Assembly (NCBI RefSeq): GCF_001747895.1 | Contig: NZ_LNNB01000018.1 | Coordinates: forward strand, 62,001-126,000 | Length of the DNA: 64,000 nt | Origin: Staphylococcus equorum | GTDB taxonomy: Bacteria > Bacillota > Bacilli > Staphylococcales > Staphylococcaceae | Reading direction: 5' to 3' | Shown: piece by piece, positions 29,201 through 42,882 of the stretch | Layout of the letters: the number at the start of each line of letters is the position of its first letter | Numbering within the stretch: position 1 is the stretch's first letter | The notes under the pieces: model-generated | The model's input: the letters and a program-made list of their open reading frames with translations, nothing else | What the model was told of the DNA's origin: nothing | Databases searched by the model: none | Made by a program: the position numbers and the translations under genes

Positions 29201-29245
29201 AGCAAATAACCTTATGTTTTTCAAGAGTGACAGTGCTGACGTCTA

Positions 29246-30754
29246 TTATATCTCATTCATATACGCAGTATCGTGTAAATATTGCGATATCGCTGCGATA
29301 TCTTTATGAAATTGTCTATCTTCTGTAATTGAAGGTATGATTTGGCGTAACGTTTGATATTTTTCATACGTTTTTGGTGATAGCTTATCAATATCTTTAT
29401 ATTCTACAGCTTGTAATGCAATAATCGTCTCTATCGCTAAGACACGTCGTGCATTCTCAACCATCATATAACCGTGACGAGAAGCGATTGTTCCCATAGA
29501 TACATGATCTTCTTGATTCGCTGAGGACGGTATAGAATCGACACTGGCTGGATGTGCAAGTGTTTTATTTTCTGAAACTAAACTTGCTGCCGCATATTGC
29601 ATAATCATTGCACCACTTTGTAAACCTGGTTGTGGACTTAAAAATGCAGGTAAGCCATTATTCAATTGTGGATTCACAAGTCTTTCTAGTCGACGTTCTG
29701 AAACATTAGCCAGTTCGCTGACTCCTAATTTTAAGAAATCTAAAGCAAAAGCAATCGGTTGTCCATGGAAATTACCACCCGATATCACTAGTGTTTCATC
29801 ATCTTCATCAAATATAAGTGGGTTATCATTTGCAGCATTCATTTCAAATTCTAGTTTTTCTTTAACATAATTGAACACTTGGAAACTTGCCCCATGAATT
29901 TGTGGGATACAGCGTAAAGTATAAGCATCTTGCACACGTACTTCACCTTGTGTCGTTGTTAACTCAGAACCTTCTAACCAATCTAACATACGCGCAGCTA
30001 CATCAATTTGTTCTTGGAAGTTACGTGCTTTATGTACCTTTTCATTGTAAGCATCTGTAATACCATTGAGTGCTTGATGTGTAAGTGAAGCAATCCATTC
30101 TGCTTGATAGCCTAGACTCTCTGCTTCTATATAGTTAATTACACCCTGGGCAGTCATCGCCTGTGTGCCGTTAATTAGCGCTAGCCCTTCTTTTGCTTGT
30201 AATTCTAGTGGTTTACGTTTCAAGTTATTTAAGACATACCGACTGTCTACCTCTTCGCCTTGGTAAAACACGTTACCTTCTCCAATCAAGGCCAATGCTA
30301 AGTGAGATAATGGTGCTAAATCTCCAGAAGCACCAAGTGAGCCTTGTTGAGGAACTACTGGCACAATTCTATTATTAATGAAGTATACGAGCTGTTCTAC
30401 TAAATCTACTGTAGTACCAGAATGTCCTTTAAGTAGGGTATTTAATCTTAATACCATCATCACTAATGACACTTCTTCTGAAAATGGGTCCCCCATACCA
30501 CATGCATGAGAACGGATAAGATTCACTTGTAATTGATTATATTCCCCTTCATCAATACGCACATCACTGAACAAACCAAAACCTGTTGTAATACCATAGA
30601 CTGTCTCTTTATTCGCTATAATATTCTCTACTGTTTGACGGCTCTGCTTTACACGTTCAAAAGCTTCTTCAGTCACTTCCACCGTATCTTTCTCGTATAA
30701 AAATTTCTTGATATCTTCAATTGTAAGCATTTCTCCATTTAATTGTAATGTCAT
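29246..30754 (-). CDS. hutH: Histidine ammonia-lyase
   Basis: The 502-aa enzyme deaminates histidine to urocanate, the first step of histidine breakdown. The MIO-forming triad A142-S143-G144 sits in [14 protein letters not shown], and the substrate-binding YGITTGFG and [12 protein letters not shown] motifs are present. As in S. aureus it is a lone hut gene beside serS. A perfect CcpA cre site at 30796-30810 just upstream points to carbon catabolite repression. The start is ATG 30754 with GGGAGATGG. Confidence 0.97.
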   Translation of the reverse strand: MTLQLNGEMLTIEDIKKFLYEKDTVEVTEEAFERVKQSRQTVENIIANKETVYGITTGFGLFSDVRIDEGEYNQLQVNLIRSHACGMGDPFSEEVSLVMMVLRLNTLLKGHSGTTVDLVEQLVYFINNRIVPVVPQQGSLGASGDLAPLSHLALALIGEGNVFYQGEEVDSRYVLNNLKRKPLELQAKEGLALINGTQAMTAQGVINYIEAESLGYQAEWIASLTHQALNGITDAYNEKVHKARNFQEQIDVAARMLDWLEGSELTTTQGEVRVQDAYTLRCIPQIHGASFQVFNYVKEKLEFEMNAANDNPLIFDEDDETLVISGGNFHGQPIAFALDFLKLGVSELANVSERRLERLVNPQLNNGLPAFLSPQPGLQSGAMIMQYAAASLVSENKTLAHPASVDSIPSSANQEDHVSMGTIASRHGYMMVENARRVLAIETIIALQAVEYKDIDKLSPKTYEKYQTLRQIIPSITEDRQFHKDIAAISQYLHDTAYMNEI

Positions 30755-30795
30755 TTCTCCATCTCCCTACTTATGAATTTAATTCGATTAATTCG

Positions 30796-30810
30796 AGTAT
30801 ACGCTTACAT
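30796..30810 (-). promoter_or_regulatory. CcpA cre site upstream of hutH
   Basis: ATGTAAGCGTATACT on the minus strand matches the consensus WTGNAANCGNWNNCW at every position and lies 42 bases before the hutH start codon. Confidence 0.75.
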
Positions 30811-31158
30811 TTTCAGCAGAACAATAGCTTTTGACATATCCGTAACATGGTATCAAATCACTGTTTTAATAGGGTAAAGGAGCATTAATCTTTATTTTAG
30901 AAAAGTTAATAATTTCTTAACAAGTTTACCTATTGACTTAAATGCAATGCGGGTTTATTATTTTCTATTGTATTAAAAAATAGCTTAAAAATTTCGAAAA
31001 TAAAAACACTTCAATAGACAGCAATATTTTGCATGCATAATTGAAGATTTTAAAGTAGATTTATAATTACTTTTGTAATTTTAAACTCTGACTTTTACGT
31101 ATATGATTCAAAAATCAATAGCGTTAAATTATCATGAATTTTAAAAGGAGGTTTCAAT
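30811..31158. other. Divergent intergenic region hutH-nnrD
   Basis: About 350 AT-rich bases contain the divergent promoters. No gene, repeat or RNA was recognised. Confidence 0.5.
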
Positions 31159-31971
31159 ATGGAAACTTTATCATCGGTAAGCATTCCTAAACGTGAAGAT
31201 GATACACATAAAGGTGATTATGGCAGAATCCTTTTAATTGGAGGTAATGCTAACTTAGGTGGCGCGATTATGCTTGCAGCGCGTGCATGTGTTTATAGTG
31301 GCAGTGGACTAATAACAGTAGCTACACATCCAACGAACCATGCTGCACTACATTCTCGTTGTCCTGAAGCAATGGTTATTGATATTAATGATACAAAAAT
31401 GTTAACAAAAATGATTGAAAACACAGATTGTATCTTAATCGGTCCTGGATTAGGTTGTGATTTCAAGGGTAATAACGCAATCACATTCTTACTACAAAAT
31501 ATCCAACCGCATCAAACGCTAATCGTAGATGGAGATGCTATAACGATTTTCAGTAAATTGAAACCTGAAATACCTACTTGTCATGTCATTTTCACACCGC
31601 ATCAAAAAGAATGGGAACGTTTAAGTGGCATTCCTATTGAGGAACAAACATATGAACGCAATCGTGAAGCGGTAGATCGGATTGGAGCAACTATTGTTCT
31701 GAAAATGCATGGTACGGAGATTTATTTCAAAGACAAAGATTATAAATTACCAATCGGTACGCCTGCTATGGCAACTGGAGGCATGGGTGATACCCTAGCT
31801 GGAATGATTACGAGTTTCGTCGGACAATTTGATGACACTCAGGAAGCTGTCACAAGTGCAACATACGCACATAGCTTCATTGGTGAACAGTTAGCAGAGA
31901 AAATGTATGTCGTTCCACCATCAAGACTTATAAGCGAGATTCCACATGCAATGAAATCATTAGAAAGCTAA
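31159..31971 (+). CDS. nnrD: ADP-dependent NAD(P)H-hydrate dehydratase
   Basis: The 270-aa YjeF C-terminal/ribokinase-fold enzyme repairs hydrated NADH and NADPH. Nucleotide-binding and family motifs are visible: YGRILLIGGNANLGGA, VIFTPHQKEWERL and the C-terminal GGMGDTLAGMI. There is no fused NnrE epimerase domain. The start is ATG 31159 behind a strong AAAAGGAGG. It is convergent with gyrA and shares a terminator. Confidence 0.93.
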   Translation: METLSSVSIPKREDDTHKGDYGRILLIGGNANLGGAIMLAARACVYSGSGLITVATHPTNHAALHSRCPEAMVIDINDTKMLTKMIENTDCILIGPGLGCDFKGNNAITFLLQNIQPHQTLIVDGDAITIFSKLKPEIPTCHVIFTPHQKEWERLSGIPIEEQTYERNREAVDRIGATIVLKMHGTEIYFKDKDYKLPIGTPAMATGGMGDTLAGMITSFVGQFDDTQEAVTSATYAHSFIGEQLAEKMYVVPPSRLISEIPHAMKSLES

Positions 31972-31982
31972 CTTATAACGAA

Positions 31983-32015
31983 AAAAAGACCTACCTTAAT
32001 GAGGTAGGTCTTTTT
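31983..32015. terminator. Bidirectional terminator nnrD/gyrA
   Basis: The stem AAAAGACCTACCT/AGGTAGGTCTTTT has T-runs on both strands. Confidence 0.85.
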
Positions 32016-32042
32016 ATATGTGTATTTATCTTTAATCAAAGA

Positions 32043-34748
32043 TTATTCTTCTTCGTTGTCATCGCTATCTGCATTATCGATATCTTCGTTAACACGATCC
32101 ATAAAGTCTTCTCTTACTTCTTTACGGCCATCTTCTTCAGAGTTGTCATCTTCAACTTCTGTATGGATACCATTACCTGGTGTGTTATCTTCTACAACCG
32201 CTTCATCACTTGATGACGCATCTTGTGATTCAGAATCCGTTGTTTGAGCATTTGTTAAACCTGATTCAGTTGTTCCAGATTCTTCAGTTGCTTCAACTTC
32301 TTCTTCATCTTCTTCGTTTACTATAGCTACAGTAGATACAAATTGGTTATCATCTAATTTGATTAATCTCACACCTTGGGCTGCACGACCATTTTGTGAA
32401 ATGTCATTTACATCAATACGAATAATAACACCAGAATTTGTTACAACCATCAAGTCTTCTTCTCCTGTGACTGATGTTATACAAACAATATTACCATTAC
32501 GCTCAGTAATCGTAGCAGTCTTAATACCTTTACCACCACGGTTTGATAATCTGTAATCTCCTACAGGTGTACGTTTACCGTAACCATTTTCAGTAACGAC
32601 TAGGATTTCATCATCTTGTTCCGCTTTAGTAACATCTAAGCCGACAACTTTATCGCCTTCTCTAAGCGTAATACCTTTCACACCTGCTGCTGTACGACCA
32701 AGTGGACGTAATGCAGTTTCGTGGAAGCGAATTAATGACGCATGCGCAGTACCGATAAGAATATCAGTTTCACCGTCTGTAAGACGTACTGCAATCAATT
32801 CATCATCATCTTTAAAGTTGATAGCAATCTTACCGTTTCTGTTTATGCGTGAGAAGTTGCTTAACGCAGAACGTTTAACTCTACCTTTTAGTGTTGCAAA
32901 TACAAGGTAATCTTCTTCACTTTCTAAATCTTTAACGGCAATCATTGTACTGATAGATTCATCACTATCTAACTCTATGGCATTGACTACTGGAATACCT
33001 TTAGACTGACGTGAGAGTTCTGGTACTTCATAACCTTTAAGTTTATAAACACGACCTTTATTCGTAAAGAATAAAACGTGATCATGCGTGCTTAACGTTA
33101 CAAGTTGGCTAACGAAGTCTTCTTCGAGCGTGTTCATACCTTGTACACCACGACCACCACGGTGTTGTGATCTATATGTTGAAACAGGTAGACGTTTAAT
33201 ATAGTTATTATGACTTAATGTAATAACAATTTGTTCTTCAGGGATTAAGTCTTCATCCTCAATATTATCAAGGCCACCAAGTTGAATTTCAGTTTTACGT
33301 TCGTCACCAAAACGATCACGAACATCAATGAGTTCATCACGCACGATTTGTAAAAGCTTTTCTTCATCTGCAAGAATTGCTTTTAACTCTTCAATATAAG
33401 CAATTAAATCATTGTATTCTGATTCAATCTTATCGCGTTCTAAACCAGTTAAACGTCTTAAACGCATATCTAATATTGCTTGAGCTTGGCGTTCAGTTAA
33501 CTTAAATTGCTCTTGCAAGCTTGCCATCGCAATTTTGTCGTTATCTGATTCACGTATTACTCTAATGATTTCATCAATATGATCCAGTGCAATTCTTAAA
33601 CCTTCTAAAATATGTGCACGGTCTAATGCTTTTTTCAAGTTGTATTCAGTACGTCTTCTTACAACTATTTTTTGATGATCTAAGTATTCAACCAATGCTT
33701 CTTTAAGCGTGATAAGTCTCGGTCTACCATTTACCAATGCAATCATGTTTACACCAAATGATGTTTGTAATGGCGTTTGTTTATACAAGTTATTTAGAAC
33801 AACACTTGCGTTTGCGTCTTTACGAACATCAATTACGACACGTACACCTGTACGTAAACTTGTTTCATCACGTAAATCTGTAATACCTTCTATCTTTTTA
33901 TCTCGAGCTAATTCAGCGATTTTTTCTATCATACGCGCTTTATTGACTTGATAAGGTACTTCAGTCACTACGATACGTTGACGTCCGCCACCGCGCTCTT
34001 CTATTTCAGCACGAGAACGCATTATAACTGAACCACGTCCAGTTTCAAATGCACGACGGATGCCACTTTTACCAAGAATTAAAGCGCCTGTAGGGAAATC
34101 AGGACCTTGGACATCTTCCATTAATTCAGAAATAGTGATGTCAGGGTTATAACTTAAACTTAATACGCCGTTAATAACTTCTGTTAAGTTATGCGGTGGA
34201 ATATTAGTAGCCATACCAACAGCAATACCCGAAGCACCGTTAACTAATAAGTTCGGGAACCTTGATGGTAAGACTGACGGCTCTCTTTCATTACCATCAT
34301 AGTTATCTATGAAATCAATTGTATTTTTGTTAAGGTCTCTCAACATTTCAAGCGTGATTTTAGACATACGTGCTTCTGTATAACGCATCGCAGCAGCACC
34401 ATCGCCATCCATTGAACCAAAGTTACCTTGACCATCAATTAAAGGATATCGATAGCTGAAGTCCTGCGCCATTCTTACCATTGCTTCATAAATCGATGAG
34501 TCACCGTGTGGGTGATATTTACCCATTACGTCCCCAACGATACGTGCAGATTTTTTATATGATTTGTCAGGTGTCATACCTTGTTCATGTAATCCGTATA
34601 ATATACGTCGATGTACTGGTTTTAATCCATCTCTAACGTCTGGCAAAGCACGTGAGACAATAACGCTCATCGCATAATCTAAGAACGATTCGCGCATTTC
34701 ATTGGTTATATTTCGTTCATTAATTCTTGATTCAGGTAGTTCAGCCAT
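32043..34748 (-). CDS. gyrA: DNA gyrase subunit A
   Basis: The 901-aa protein starts at ATG 34748 ([13 protein letters not shown]) behind AAGGAGG; the reading from 34766 begins in that site. The breakage-reunion domain has catalytic Y123 ([10 protein letters not shown]). The C-terminal beta-pinwheel carries the GyrA box (QHRGGRG), and a long acidic tail follows (about residues 810-901). The quinolone-resistance region keeps Ser84, Ser85 and Glu88, the susceptible residues. With GyrB it introduces negative supercoils. It is 17 bases after gyrB in the operon. Confidence 0.98.
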   Translation of the reverse strand: MAELPESRINERNITNEMRESFLDYAMSVIVSRALPDVRDGLKPVHRRILYGLHEQGMTPDKSYKKSARIVGDVMGKYHPHGDSSIYEAMVRMAQDFSYRYPLIDGQGNFGSMDGDGAAAMRYTEARMSKITLEMLRDLNKNTIDFIDNYDGNEREPSVLPSRFPNLLVNGASGIAVGMATNIPPHNLTEVINGVLSLSYNPDITISELMEDVQGPDFPTGALILGKSGIRRAFETGRGSVIMRSRAEIEERGGGRQRIVVTEVPYQVNKARMIEKIAELARDKKIEGITDLRDETSLRTGVRVVIDVRKDANASVVLNNLYKQTPLQTSFGVNMIALVNGRPRLITLKEALVEYLDHQKIVVRRRTEYNLKKALDRAHILEGLRIALDHIDEIIRVIRESDNDKIAMASLQEQFKLTERQAQAILDMRLRRLTGLERDKIESEYNDLIAYIEELKAILADEEKLLQIVRDELIDVRDRFGDERKTEIQLGGLDNIEDEDLIPEEQIVITLSHNNYIKRLPVSTYRSQHRGGRGVQGMNTLEEDFVSQLVTLSTHDHVLFFTNKGRVYKLKGYEVPELSRQSKGIPVVNAIELDSDESISTMIAVKDLESEEDYLVFATLKGRVKRSALSNFSRINRNGKIAINFKDDDELIAVRLTDGETDILIGTAHASLIRFHETALRPLGRTAAGVKGITLREGDKVVGLDVTKAEQDDEILVVTENGYGKRTPVGDYRLSNRGGKGIKTATITERNGNIVCITSVTGEEDLMVVTNSGVIIRIDVNDISQNGRAAQGVRLIKLDDNQFVSTVAIVNEEDEEEVEATEESGTTESGLTNAQTTDSESQDASSSDEAVVEDNTPGNGIHTEVEDDNSEEDGRKEVREDFMDRVNEDIDNADSDDNEEE

Positions 34749-34783
34749 CAAGATATCCTCCTTCAAAAATTCAGTTCATTGTA

Positions 34784-36724
<1,941 letters not shown>

Positions 36725-36727
36725 CTA

Positions 36728-37843
36728 TTACTTTATAATTTCGCCTTGGTTAATGCGATAAAGTTTAGCGTTCTTCATAATTTCATGCTCTATACCGTCG
36801 ACTGATGTTGTAGTTACAAAAGTCTGCACTTTATGTTGAATTGTGCTTAATAAATGCGATTGACGTGAATCATCTAATTCACTTAATACATCATCTAGCA
36901 ATAAGATAGGGTACTCTCCTACTTCGATATTCATTAACTCGATTTCTGCGAGTTTTATCGATAAAGCAGTAGTCCGTTGTTGGCCTTGAGAGCCATACGT
37001 CTGAGCATCCATATCATTTACATTGAAACCTAAATCATCTCTGTGAGGGCCGTATAAACAAACGCCTCTATCTTTCTCACGTTCCATATTGTCATTGAGT
37101 AAAGTTAAGACTTCTTCTAAGCGTTCCGTCTCACTTTTCTCTTCATTGTCGAGTTTTATACTAGGCAAATATTTTAATGACAACGTCTCACGCTCGTCCG
37201 TTATTCCAGAATGGATAGGCTTAGCTAGTGATTCAAGTTCTTTAATAAAATGTTCACGTCTGAGCGTAATTTTGAGTGCATACGCTGCAAATTGTTGATT
37301 TAAGACATCTAGCATTGTGCTGTCTGTCTTTTGACCATATTGCAGTTGCTTCAAATAATTATTTTTTTGTTTTAAAATTCGCTGGTACTGGGACAAATCA
37401 TTTAAGTATACTGCAGAAATTTGTCCAAGCTCCATATCTATAAATCTGCGTCTAATTTGTGGTGATCCTTTGACAATATTTAAATCTTCAGGCGCAAACA
37501 ATACGACGTTCAAGTGACCAATATATTGAGTCAGTCTACTTTGTTCCAAGTGATTAATTTTAACTTGCTTACCTTTTTTGGTTATAAACATCGTTAAAGG
37601 CATTTCACCGTATCTATAACTAAGTTCACCTTCTATTTTAGCATAGTCCATACCGAAACGTATAAGTTCCTTGTCATTGGACGTTCTATGACTTTTAGCC
37701 AATGCTAATGTATAAATAGATTCAAGGAGGTTTGTCTTCCCTTGTGCATTCTCGCCAATCAATATATTGACCTCTGGATGACAATCAAGGGTAACTGAAT
37801 CATAGTTACGATAATTTTCTATCTGGAGTGTCTTTAATCTCAT
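36728..37843 (-). CDS. recF: DNA replication/repair protein RecF
   Basis: The 371-aa SMC-like ATPase has Walker [13 protein letters not shown] (near residue 30), a signature-type motif [13 protein letters not shown] and Walker [13 protein letters not shown]. It loads RecA at single-strand gaps with RecO and RecR. It overlaps yaaA by 4 bases and is followed 6 bases later by gyrB, the conserved yaaA-recF-gyrB-gyrA operon. Confidence 0.98.
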   Translation of the reverse strand: MRLKTLQIENYRNYDSVTLDCHPEVNILIGENAQGKTNLLESIYTLALAKSHRTSNDKELIRFGMDYAKIEGELSYRYGEMPLTMFITKKGKQVKINHLEQSRLTQYIGHLNVVLFAPEDLNIVKGSPQIRRRFIDMELGQISAVYLNDLSQYQRILKQKNNYLKQLQYGQKTDSTMLDVLNQQFAAYALKITLRREHFIKELESLAKPIHSGITDERETLSLKYLPSIKLDNEEKSETERLEEVLTLLNDNMEREKDRGVCLYGPHRDDLGFNVNDMDAQTYGSQGQQRTTALSIKLAEIELMNIEVGEYPILLLDDVLSELDDSRQSHLLSTIQHKVQTFVTTTSVDGIEHEIMKNAKLYRINQGEIIK

Positions 37844-38073
37844 TCTTCACCTTGATGTAAAATAACAAATGAACCGACTTCTGGTATGACAATGCTATCT
37901 TGATGGTTTAACTTTTTACCGCGACGTGTTTCACGTTCGTCATTTATCAAGACATCAAAATCTTGTAAGAACCATTTTGCTTGTCCGCCAGATTCGATAA
38001 TACCTTCTGTCTTTAGAAATTGCCCTAAAGTAATGTCTCCATCAACGATTACCTCTTCAACCAAATCAATCAC
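37840..38073 (-). CDS. yaaA: S4-domain RNA-binding protein YaaA
   Basis: The 77-aa protein has an S4 RNA-binding fold ([21 protein letters not shown], then [15 protein letters not shown]). The homologue in Bacillus is linked to ribosome assembly. The start is GTG 38073 behind ACGGAG; the next TTG could also serve. It is the first gene of the recF-gyrBA operon and overlaps recF by 4 bases. Confidence 0.92.
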   Translation of the reverse strand: MIDLVEEVIVDGDITLGQFLKTEGIIESGGQAKWFLQDFDVLINDERETRRGKKLNHQDSIVIPEVGSFVILHQGEE

Positions 38074-38552
38074 TCCGTTTCTTTTAAGCTCACTAATATA
38101 TTATACCTTTTTTCACGAAAAATTTCATGTAAAATACAGCATGTAAGCGTATTCTTCTAACTAATTTTCACTTCTTTTTAATAATTATGTACAAAGCCCG
38201 TTATAGCGGTTGTTTTACATGTAATATTATATCAAATTTCGAGTGATTTTATTCTGTTTTTTTGATTCTCTATCAATAAGTTCCAAATTTAATATGAAAT
38301 TAGAGCAGCATTTTTAATATGTGCGATTTAAAATGACATTTAAAGCGTGTTTTAGACGCGTTATAAAATTTTATTGAAATACCCTAACAATTAACAATAA
38401 ATGCTTATATTTAATCGCTCAGTGCCTTTAAAAATGAAATATACCTCTTAAAATACTTCTGAAATTTATTTTTTTCGTAAAAAGTGTCCCCTGCTTTATT
38501 TATATACACGTATATAGACAAGCGATTACTTTTGAATTTAAAAATTAAAAGA
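38074..38552. other. dnaN-yaaA intergenic region
   Basis: About 480 AT-rich bases contain the promoter(s) of the yaaA-recF-gyrB-gyrA operon. No ORF, tRNA or clear hairpin other than the dnaN terminator was recognised. No perfect DnaA box occurs here. Confidence 0.5.
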
Positions 38553-38585
38553 AAAAACCCCAGACAAAATAAATTGTCTAGGGAT
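38553..38585 (-). terminator. Terminator after dnaN
   Basis: The stem CCCTAGACAA/TTGTCTGGGG, read on the minus strand, is followed by TTTTTTC. Confidence 0.8.
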
Positions 38586-38598
38586 AAGTTATTAAGTT

Positions 38599-39729
38599 CT
38601 AATATGTTCTGATTGGCAGAATTAATTGTGTTACTGAATCATCGTCTTTGGGTTTTAAAATAAATGGTTTCATTGTGCCAAAGAATTCTATTTCGACTTC
38701 GTCATTATCGATTGCTTTTAATGCATCCATCATATATTTCGAGTTGAATGAAATCTTCAAGTTGCCACCATCAACGTTACTTGCTTTAACGTCTTCATTT
38801 ACGGTACCAATTTCAGGAGATGTTGAAGATAATTCTACTAATTCATTACCAGTACTTAATTTAATAACGTTATTGCCACCTTCACGTGCTAATAATGATG
38901 CACGATCGATTGCATGATAGAATTCACCGTTATTAATGCCTAATTTAATTTCGTAATTCTCTGGGAATAAACGAGATGTATCAGGATAATGACCTTCTAA
39001 TAAACGTGAAATAAAGTTCACATTGCCAACTTTGAATAGTACTTGGTTTGATGCAAAGAAGATATCAATCTCTTCTTCACTATCTGTCATTATTTTATTT
39101 AACTCTGATAATGCCTTACCTGGAATGATGACATTTTTATTTTCAGACTCATCTTCTAATACCACTTTTCTTACAGCCAAGCGGTGTGAATCAGTAGCCG
39201 TGCATATTAATTCACTATCTTGTATAAGCCAGTTAACACCAGTGAGTACTGGGCGTGTTTCTGAGGTGGACACTGCGAAATTCGTCTGTGCTATCACGTT
39301 TTTAAGTACTTTTACAGATAATTGAATCGCATCATCGCGAGAAACTTGCGGTAACAATGGGTATTGATCTGGATCTAAACCACTTAAGTTAAATTCAGAA
39401 TGACCTGAAGTAATTAGTGTTTGAAATTGTTCATTTGTAGAAAGTTTTACTTCTTTACCAGGTAATTTTTTAATGATGTCTACGAAGAAACGACCAGGGA
39501 GTACGACTGATCCAGTTTCTGCAACTTCTATAATGTCTTCACCATCAACTTGTTTAGGTATAGTGATTTCGATAGATATTTCTGAGTCAGAACCAGTAAG
39601 TATCACTTCGTTATTTTTAACTTCAATTTTTATACCAGTTAATATTGGTAATGTAGTTCTTGGTGAGATGGCTTTTAATGTGTCATTTAATTGAGCAATA
39701 AAATAATCTCTTCTTATTGTGAATTCCAT
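38599..39729 (-). CDS. dnaN: DNA polymerase III sliding clamp (beta subunit)
   Basis: The 376-aa ring-forming clamp tethers the polymerase to DNA and recruits repair and Hda/YabA-type regulators. It shows the three-domain repeat with typical segments (TNFAVSTSETRPVLTGV, ATDSHRLAVRK, the C-terminal QLILPIRTY). The start is ATG 39729 with GAAGGAG. It lies 250 bases after dnaA; DnaA boxes fall between the two genes. Confidence 0.98.
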   Translation of the reverse strand: MEFTIRRDYFIAQLNDTLKAISPRTTLPILTGIKIEVKNNEVILTGSDSEISIEITIPKQVDGEDIIEVAETGSVVLPGRFFVDIIKKLPGKEVKLSTNEQFQTLITSGHSEFNLSGLDPDQYPLLPQVSRDDAIQLSVKVLKNVIAQTNFAVSTSETRPVLTGVNWLIQDSELICTATDSHRLAVRKVVLEDESENKNVIIPGKALSELNKIMTDSEEEIDIFFASNQVLFKVGNVNFISRLLEGHYPDTSRLFPENYEIKLGINNGEFYHAIDRASLLAREGGNNVIKLSTGNELVELSSTSPEIGTVNEDVKASNVDGGNLKISFNSKYMMDALKAIDNDEVEIEFFGTMKPFILKPKDDDSVTQLILPIRTY

Positions 39730-39857
39730 CTAATTTTCAAACTCCTTCCAGTCGTTTATATATAAATTATATAGGTTTTAAAACAGTAGTAATAGTAGTA
39801 GGGCTTGTGGATTACGGGATAACTTATATGAATTCAGGTGTGGCATTATTTAACGAC

Positions 39858-39905
39858 TGTGGATAACTTGTGCACAGTGTGTATGACTTTTACACATTAT
39901 CCACA
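39858..39905. promoter_or_regulatory. DnaA boxes between dnaA and dnaN (incC/oriC left part)
   Basis: Perfect boxes occur at 39858-39866 (inverted) and 39897-39905 (TTATCCACA), with weaker forms nearby. Together with the boxes upstream of dnaA they make the bipartite origin typical of Firmicutes. Confidence 0.75.
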
Positions 39906-39976
39906 ATTCTCCAAAATTTATCGTTACTACGTTATTCCTCAATTTTCCTACAATTAATCTGTTATAGTACAGTTTT

Positions 39977-41344
39977 TTATTGATTTCTAATTTCTTTTTC
40001 CAAGTTTTCAAGTTCTTGTTTAAAAGTTGAATCACTACTTACTTCTTTAGCTATTTTCTCATGCGCATGGATAACAGTAGTATGATCACGGCCACCAAAC
40101 TCTTCACCAATTTTAGGTAATGAGAAATCAGTTAGCTCACGTGATAAGTACATTGCAATTTGGCGCGGATAGGCAATGGATTTTGTACGTTTTTTAGCAC
40201 TAAAATCTTCAATTCTCACGTTATAGTATTGTCCAACTATCTTTTGAATATCCTGAATCGTAATTTTTTTCGATTTTGGCGCTTGGATAATATCTTTTAA
40301 CGCTGCAGCAGTTAATTCAGTTGTAATCGGTTGGCCTTGAAGTTTAGAAAATGCTAATACACGAGTGAGTGCACCTTCAAGTTCACGAATATTAGACTGG
40401 ATTTGATTAGCAATATAAGTTAATGCTTCAGTTGGAATATTTAAATTTTCTTCTCCAATTTTTTTCTGCAAAATAGCCATTCTTGTTTCGTAATCAGGAG
40501 GCGTAATATCAACGATTAATCCCCATTCAAAGCGAGAACGCAAACGATCTTCTAATTTAGCAATTTCTTTCGGTGGTCTATCACTCGAAATAACAATTTG
40601 TTTGTTTGCTTGATGTAATTCATTAAAAGTATGGAAGAATTCTTCTTGTGTTTGCTCTTTATTTTGGATGAATTGAATATCATCTATTAATAAAACGTCA
40701 ATATTACGGTATTTTTCTCTAAAACGCTCAGTTTTATTATCACGAATAGATTTAATAAATTCATTAGTAAATTTTTCACTAGACGTGTAAATAACTTTAG
40801 CATCAGGATTATTTTCTAATACATAATGACCAATCGCATGCATTAGATGCGTTTTTCCTAAACCAACGCCACCATAAATGAAAAGCGGGTTATAGGCTTG
40901 AGCAGGTGCTTCGGCAACAGCGAGACTTGCTGCATGAGGAAATCTATTGCCAGGTCCGATCACAAATGTATCAAAAGTATTGTGTGTATTGAATTGTTCG
41001 CCGCCAATGACAGCTTCATCTACACCCGGTGTATACTTTTTCTTTTGTGGAACGTCTGGATTCGTGTGTTGATTCTCACCTGATTTTAAACTCTCTAATT
41101 GATCTTCAGAATAGAAAACTGGCATAATTTCATGACCGATTGCCTCATATAATGCAGTTTGAATAATTTCAACATAATGCGTTTTTAACCAATTGGCAAC
41201 AAATGGATCATCGATAACAACAATGGCTTCATCATTTTGCAATGAGTAAAGCTTAGTATCTTTAAGGAAAGTTTGATAGCTAGGATAACTTACTTTCTCT
41301 TGAGCCAAGGTTAGGACTTTTTCCCAAATTTCTTTTTCTGACAT
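39977..41344 (-). CDS. dnaA: Chromosomal replication initiator DnaA
   Basis: The 455-aa AAA+ initiator starts at ATG 41344 ([17 protein letters not shown]) after TTGGAG. Domain I covers about residues 1-85 with a linker to about 115. The AAA+ module has Walker [11 protein letters not shown] and Walker [10 protein letters not shown]. The C-terminal helix-turn-helix contains [15 protein letters not shown], which reads DnaA boxes. It binds boxes on both sides of its own gene, both to open oriC and to repress itself. Confidence 0.98.
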   Translation of the reverse strand: MSEKEIWEKVLTLAQEKVSYPSYQTFLKDTKLYSLQNDEAIVVIDDPFVANWLKTHYVEIIQTALYEAIGHEIMPVFYSEDQLESLKSGENQHTNPDVPQKKKYTPGVDEAVIGGEQFNTHNTFDTFVIGPGNRFPHAASLAVAEAPAQAYNPLFIYGGVGLGKTHLMHAIGHYVLENNPDAKVIYTSSEKFTNEFIKSIRDNKTERFREKYRNIDVLLIDDIQFIQNKEQTQEEFFHTFNELHQANKQIVISSDRPPKEIAKLEDRLRSRFEWGLIVDITPPDYETRMAILQKKIGEENLNIPTEALTYIANQIQSNIRELEGALTRVLAFSKLQGQPITTELTAAALKDIIQAPKSKKITIQDIQKIVGQYYNVRIEDFSAKKRTKSIAYPRQIAMYLSRELTDFSLPKIGEEFGGRDHTTVIHAHEKIAKEVSSDSTFKQELENLEKEIRNQ

Positions 41345-42080
41345 ATGAATAAACTCCAACTTTCATAAATTTTAAAAGTTATACACAAAAACAACAGGTA
41401 TAAATGAGACTAATCACAGCATGTTGATAATTATCCACAAGTTACACACAATCGGTGGATAACTATTTACTCCCTATGATTTATACACAGCTGTTTAGTA
41501 TATAATTCAATAAAGTAAACCCTGTATCTATCAATATTTACATGACTTATCCACACAATTATACTTTTTAACAATGACCAATGTCAAATGACTGTGAATA
41601 TGTTGTTAAAACGTAGATGACCTTGTTAATAACATATATATTATCCACAAAAATAGAAACCGTGACTGTGCATAAGTGGATAACTTTGAGGAATAAACAG
41701 TATAACAAAAATCGAACCATTTGTGAGCTTGGGAAATAATTTATAAAGATTGTATGGAAAATGTATAATGAAAAATGAAGGATAATGCGGATTGTTTTTT
41801 AGATAGTAATGTTTCTACTATAATAGGGGAGGTTAGACAATTTATAATCCAACACTTCCTTATATGTAATTAAATTGGGAAGTATTTTTAAATTGCCTAT
41901 AAAATTGCAAAGACTCAAATTGATGCTTGCTTTATAAAATATATTTTGTTATATTGTAGAAGTTGCTTGAATTATGACTAGAAATTAATAACAGTTAAAT
42001 CAAGACTTAAGAGCAGAAGCGTATATTAATTTATCTATTATAATAGTTAGATAACCGAATAAAGATGGAGGTGTTTTTGC
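41345..42080. other. oriC: oriC, right part (dnaA-rpmH intergenic region)
   Basis: Perfect TTATCCACA boxes lie at 41431-41439, 41547-41555 and 41641-41649. One-mismatch boxes lie at 41454-41462 (inverted), 41481-41489 and 41675-41683 (inverted). An AT-rich tract (about 41740-42000) provides the likely unwinding region and the rpmH promoter. Gene orientation switches here from mainly minus to mainly plus. The dnaA promoter also lies within it. Confidence 0.9.
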
Positions 42081-42218
42081 ATGGTAAAACGTACTTATCA
42101 ACCAAATAAACGTAAACATAGTAAAGTTCATGGTTTCAGAAAACGCATGAGCACAAAAAATGGTCGTAAAGTTTTGGCGCGTCGTCGTCGTAAAGGCCGT
42201 AAAGTACTATCAGCATAA
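42081..42218 (+). CDS. rpmH: Large ribosomal subunit protein bL34
   Basis: The 45-aa, highly basic protein begins [19 protein letters not shown] and ends [12 protein letters not shown], the invariant bL34 pattern. Its ribosome-binding site is GGAGGTG. It is located between oriC and rnpA as in nearly all Firmicutes, and is short enough to be missed by length-filtered gene finding. Confidence 0.99.
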
Positions 42219-42248
42219 GATCACTGACTCATCAGTGGTCTTTTTTTT
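42219..42248 (+). terminator. Terminator after rpmH
   Basis: The stem GATCACTGA/TCAGTGGTC is followed by T8. Confidence 0.85.
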
Positions 42249-42375
42249 GGTTTTAATGAAGGAAAATGACAGGAAATTACGTTAATTTTCGTTAGTAATT
42301 TAAGAAAATTAATGATATAGATTAAACATATATATAAAACATAATACATCTAATGAAGAGATAAGTGAGTGATGG

Positions 42376-42723
42376 TTGGTGGAAAAAGCGTATCGAATTA
42401 AAAAGAATGGTGATTTTCAATTTATTTATAAAAAAGGGAAATCAGTCGCTAACAGACAATTTGTAGTATACACAAAACCCAACAAAAATTTAGAGCATTT
42501 CCGCTTAGGAATAAGTGTTTCTAAAAAAATAGGTAATGCTGTGGTTAGAACCCGTATTAAAAGAGCTATTCGTGAAAACTTCAAGATACACAAAGAAGAT
42601 ATGCTACCATTAGATATTGTGGTAATAGCGAGGCAGCCAGCTAAAGATATGGATACGCTACAAATTCAAGCGAGCCTTGAACATGTACTGAAAATAGCAA
42701 AGGCTTTTAATAAGCGCATCTAA
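42376..42723 (+). CDS. rnpA: Ribonuclease P protein component
   Basis: The 115-aa protein subunit of RNase P helps the catalytic RNA mature the 5' ends of tRNAs. The RNA-binding signature RLGISVSKKIGNAVVRTRIKRAIRE is present in shortened view (RIKRAIRENF). The start is non-ATG: TTG 42376 or the adjacent GTG 42379; both give the EKAYRIKKNGDFQ beginning known from S. aureus. Confidence 0.95.
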   Translation: MVEKAYRIKKNGDFQFIYKKGKSVANRQFVVYTKPNKNLEHFRLGISVSKKIGNAVVRTRIKRAIRENFKIHKEDMLPLDIVVIARQPAKDMDTLQIQASLEHVLKIAKAFNKRI

Positions 42724-42882
42724 GTAGGGTGGGGGAAGTGGTTTATTAGACTACCGTTGGTCTAACTTCAGACAACCCTAAGACTAACTGTGTATTTTTT
42801 CAATCAAGATATTCGCTTTTTGATAGGAAACTCTTTACAATATTATAATGATAAAATTTAGACAATAAAGGAGGCGAGATGG

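Noticed and set aside
42740..42790. Hairpin TTAGAC/GTCTAA between rnpA and mnmE
   Set aside because: Short stem without a T-run; not enough to call a terminator or regulatory RNA.
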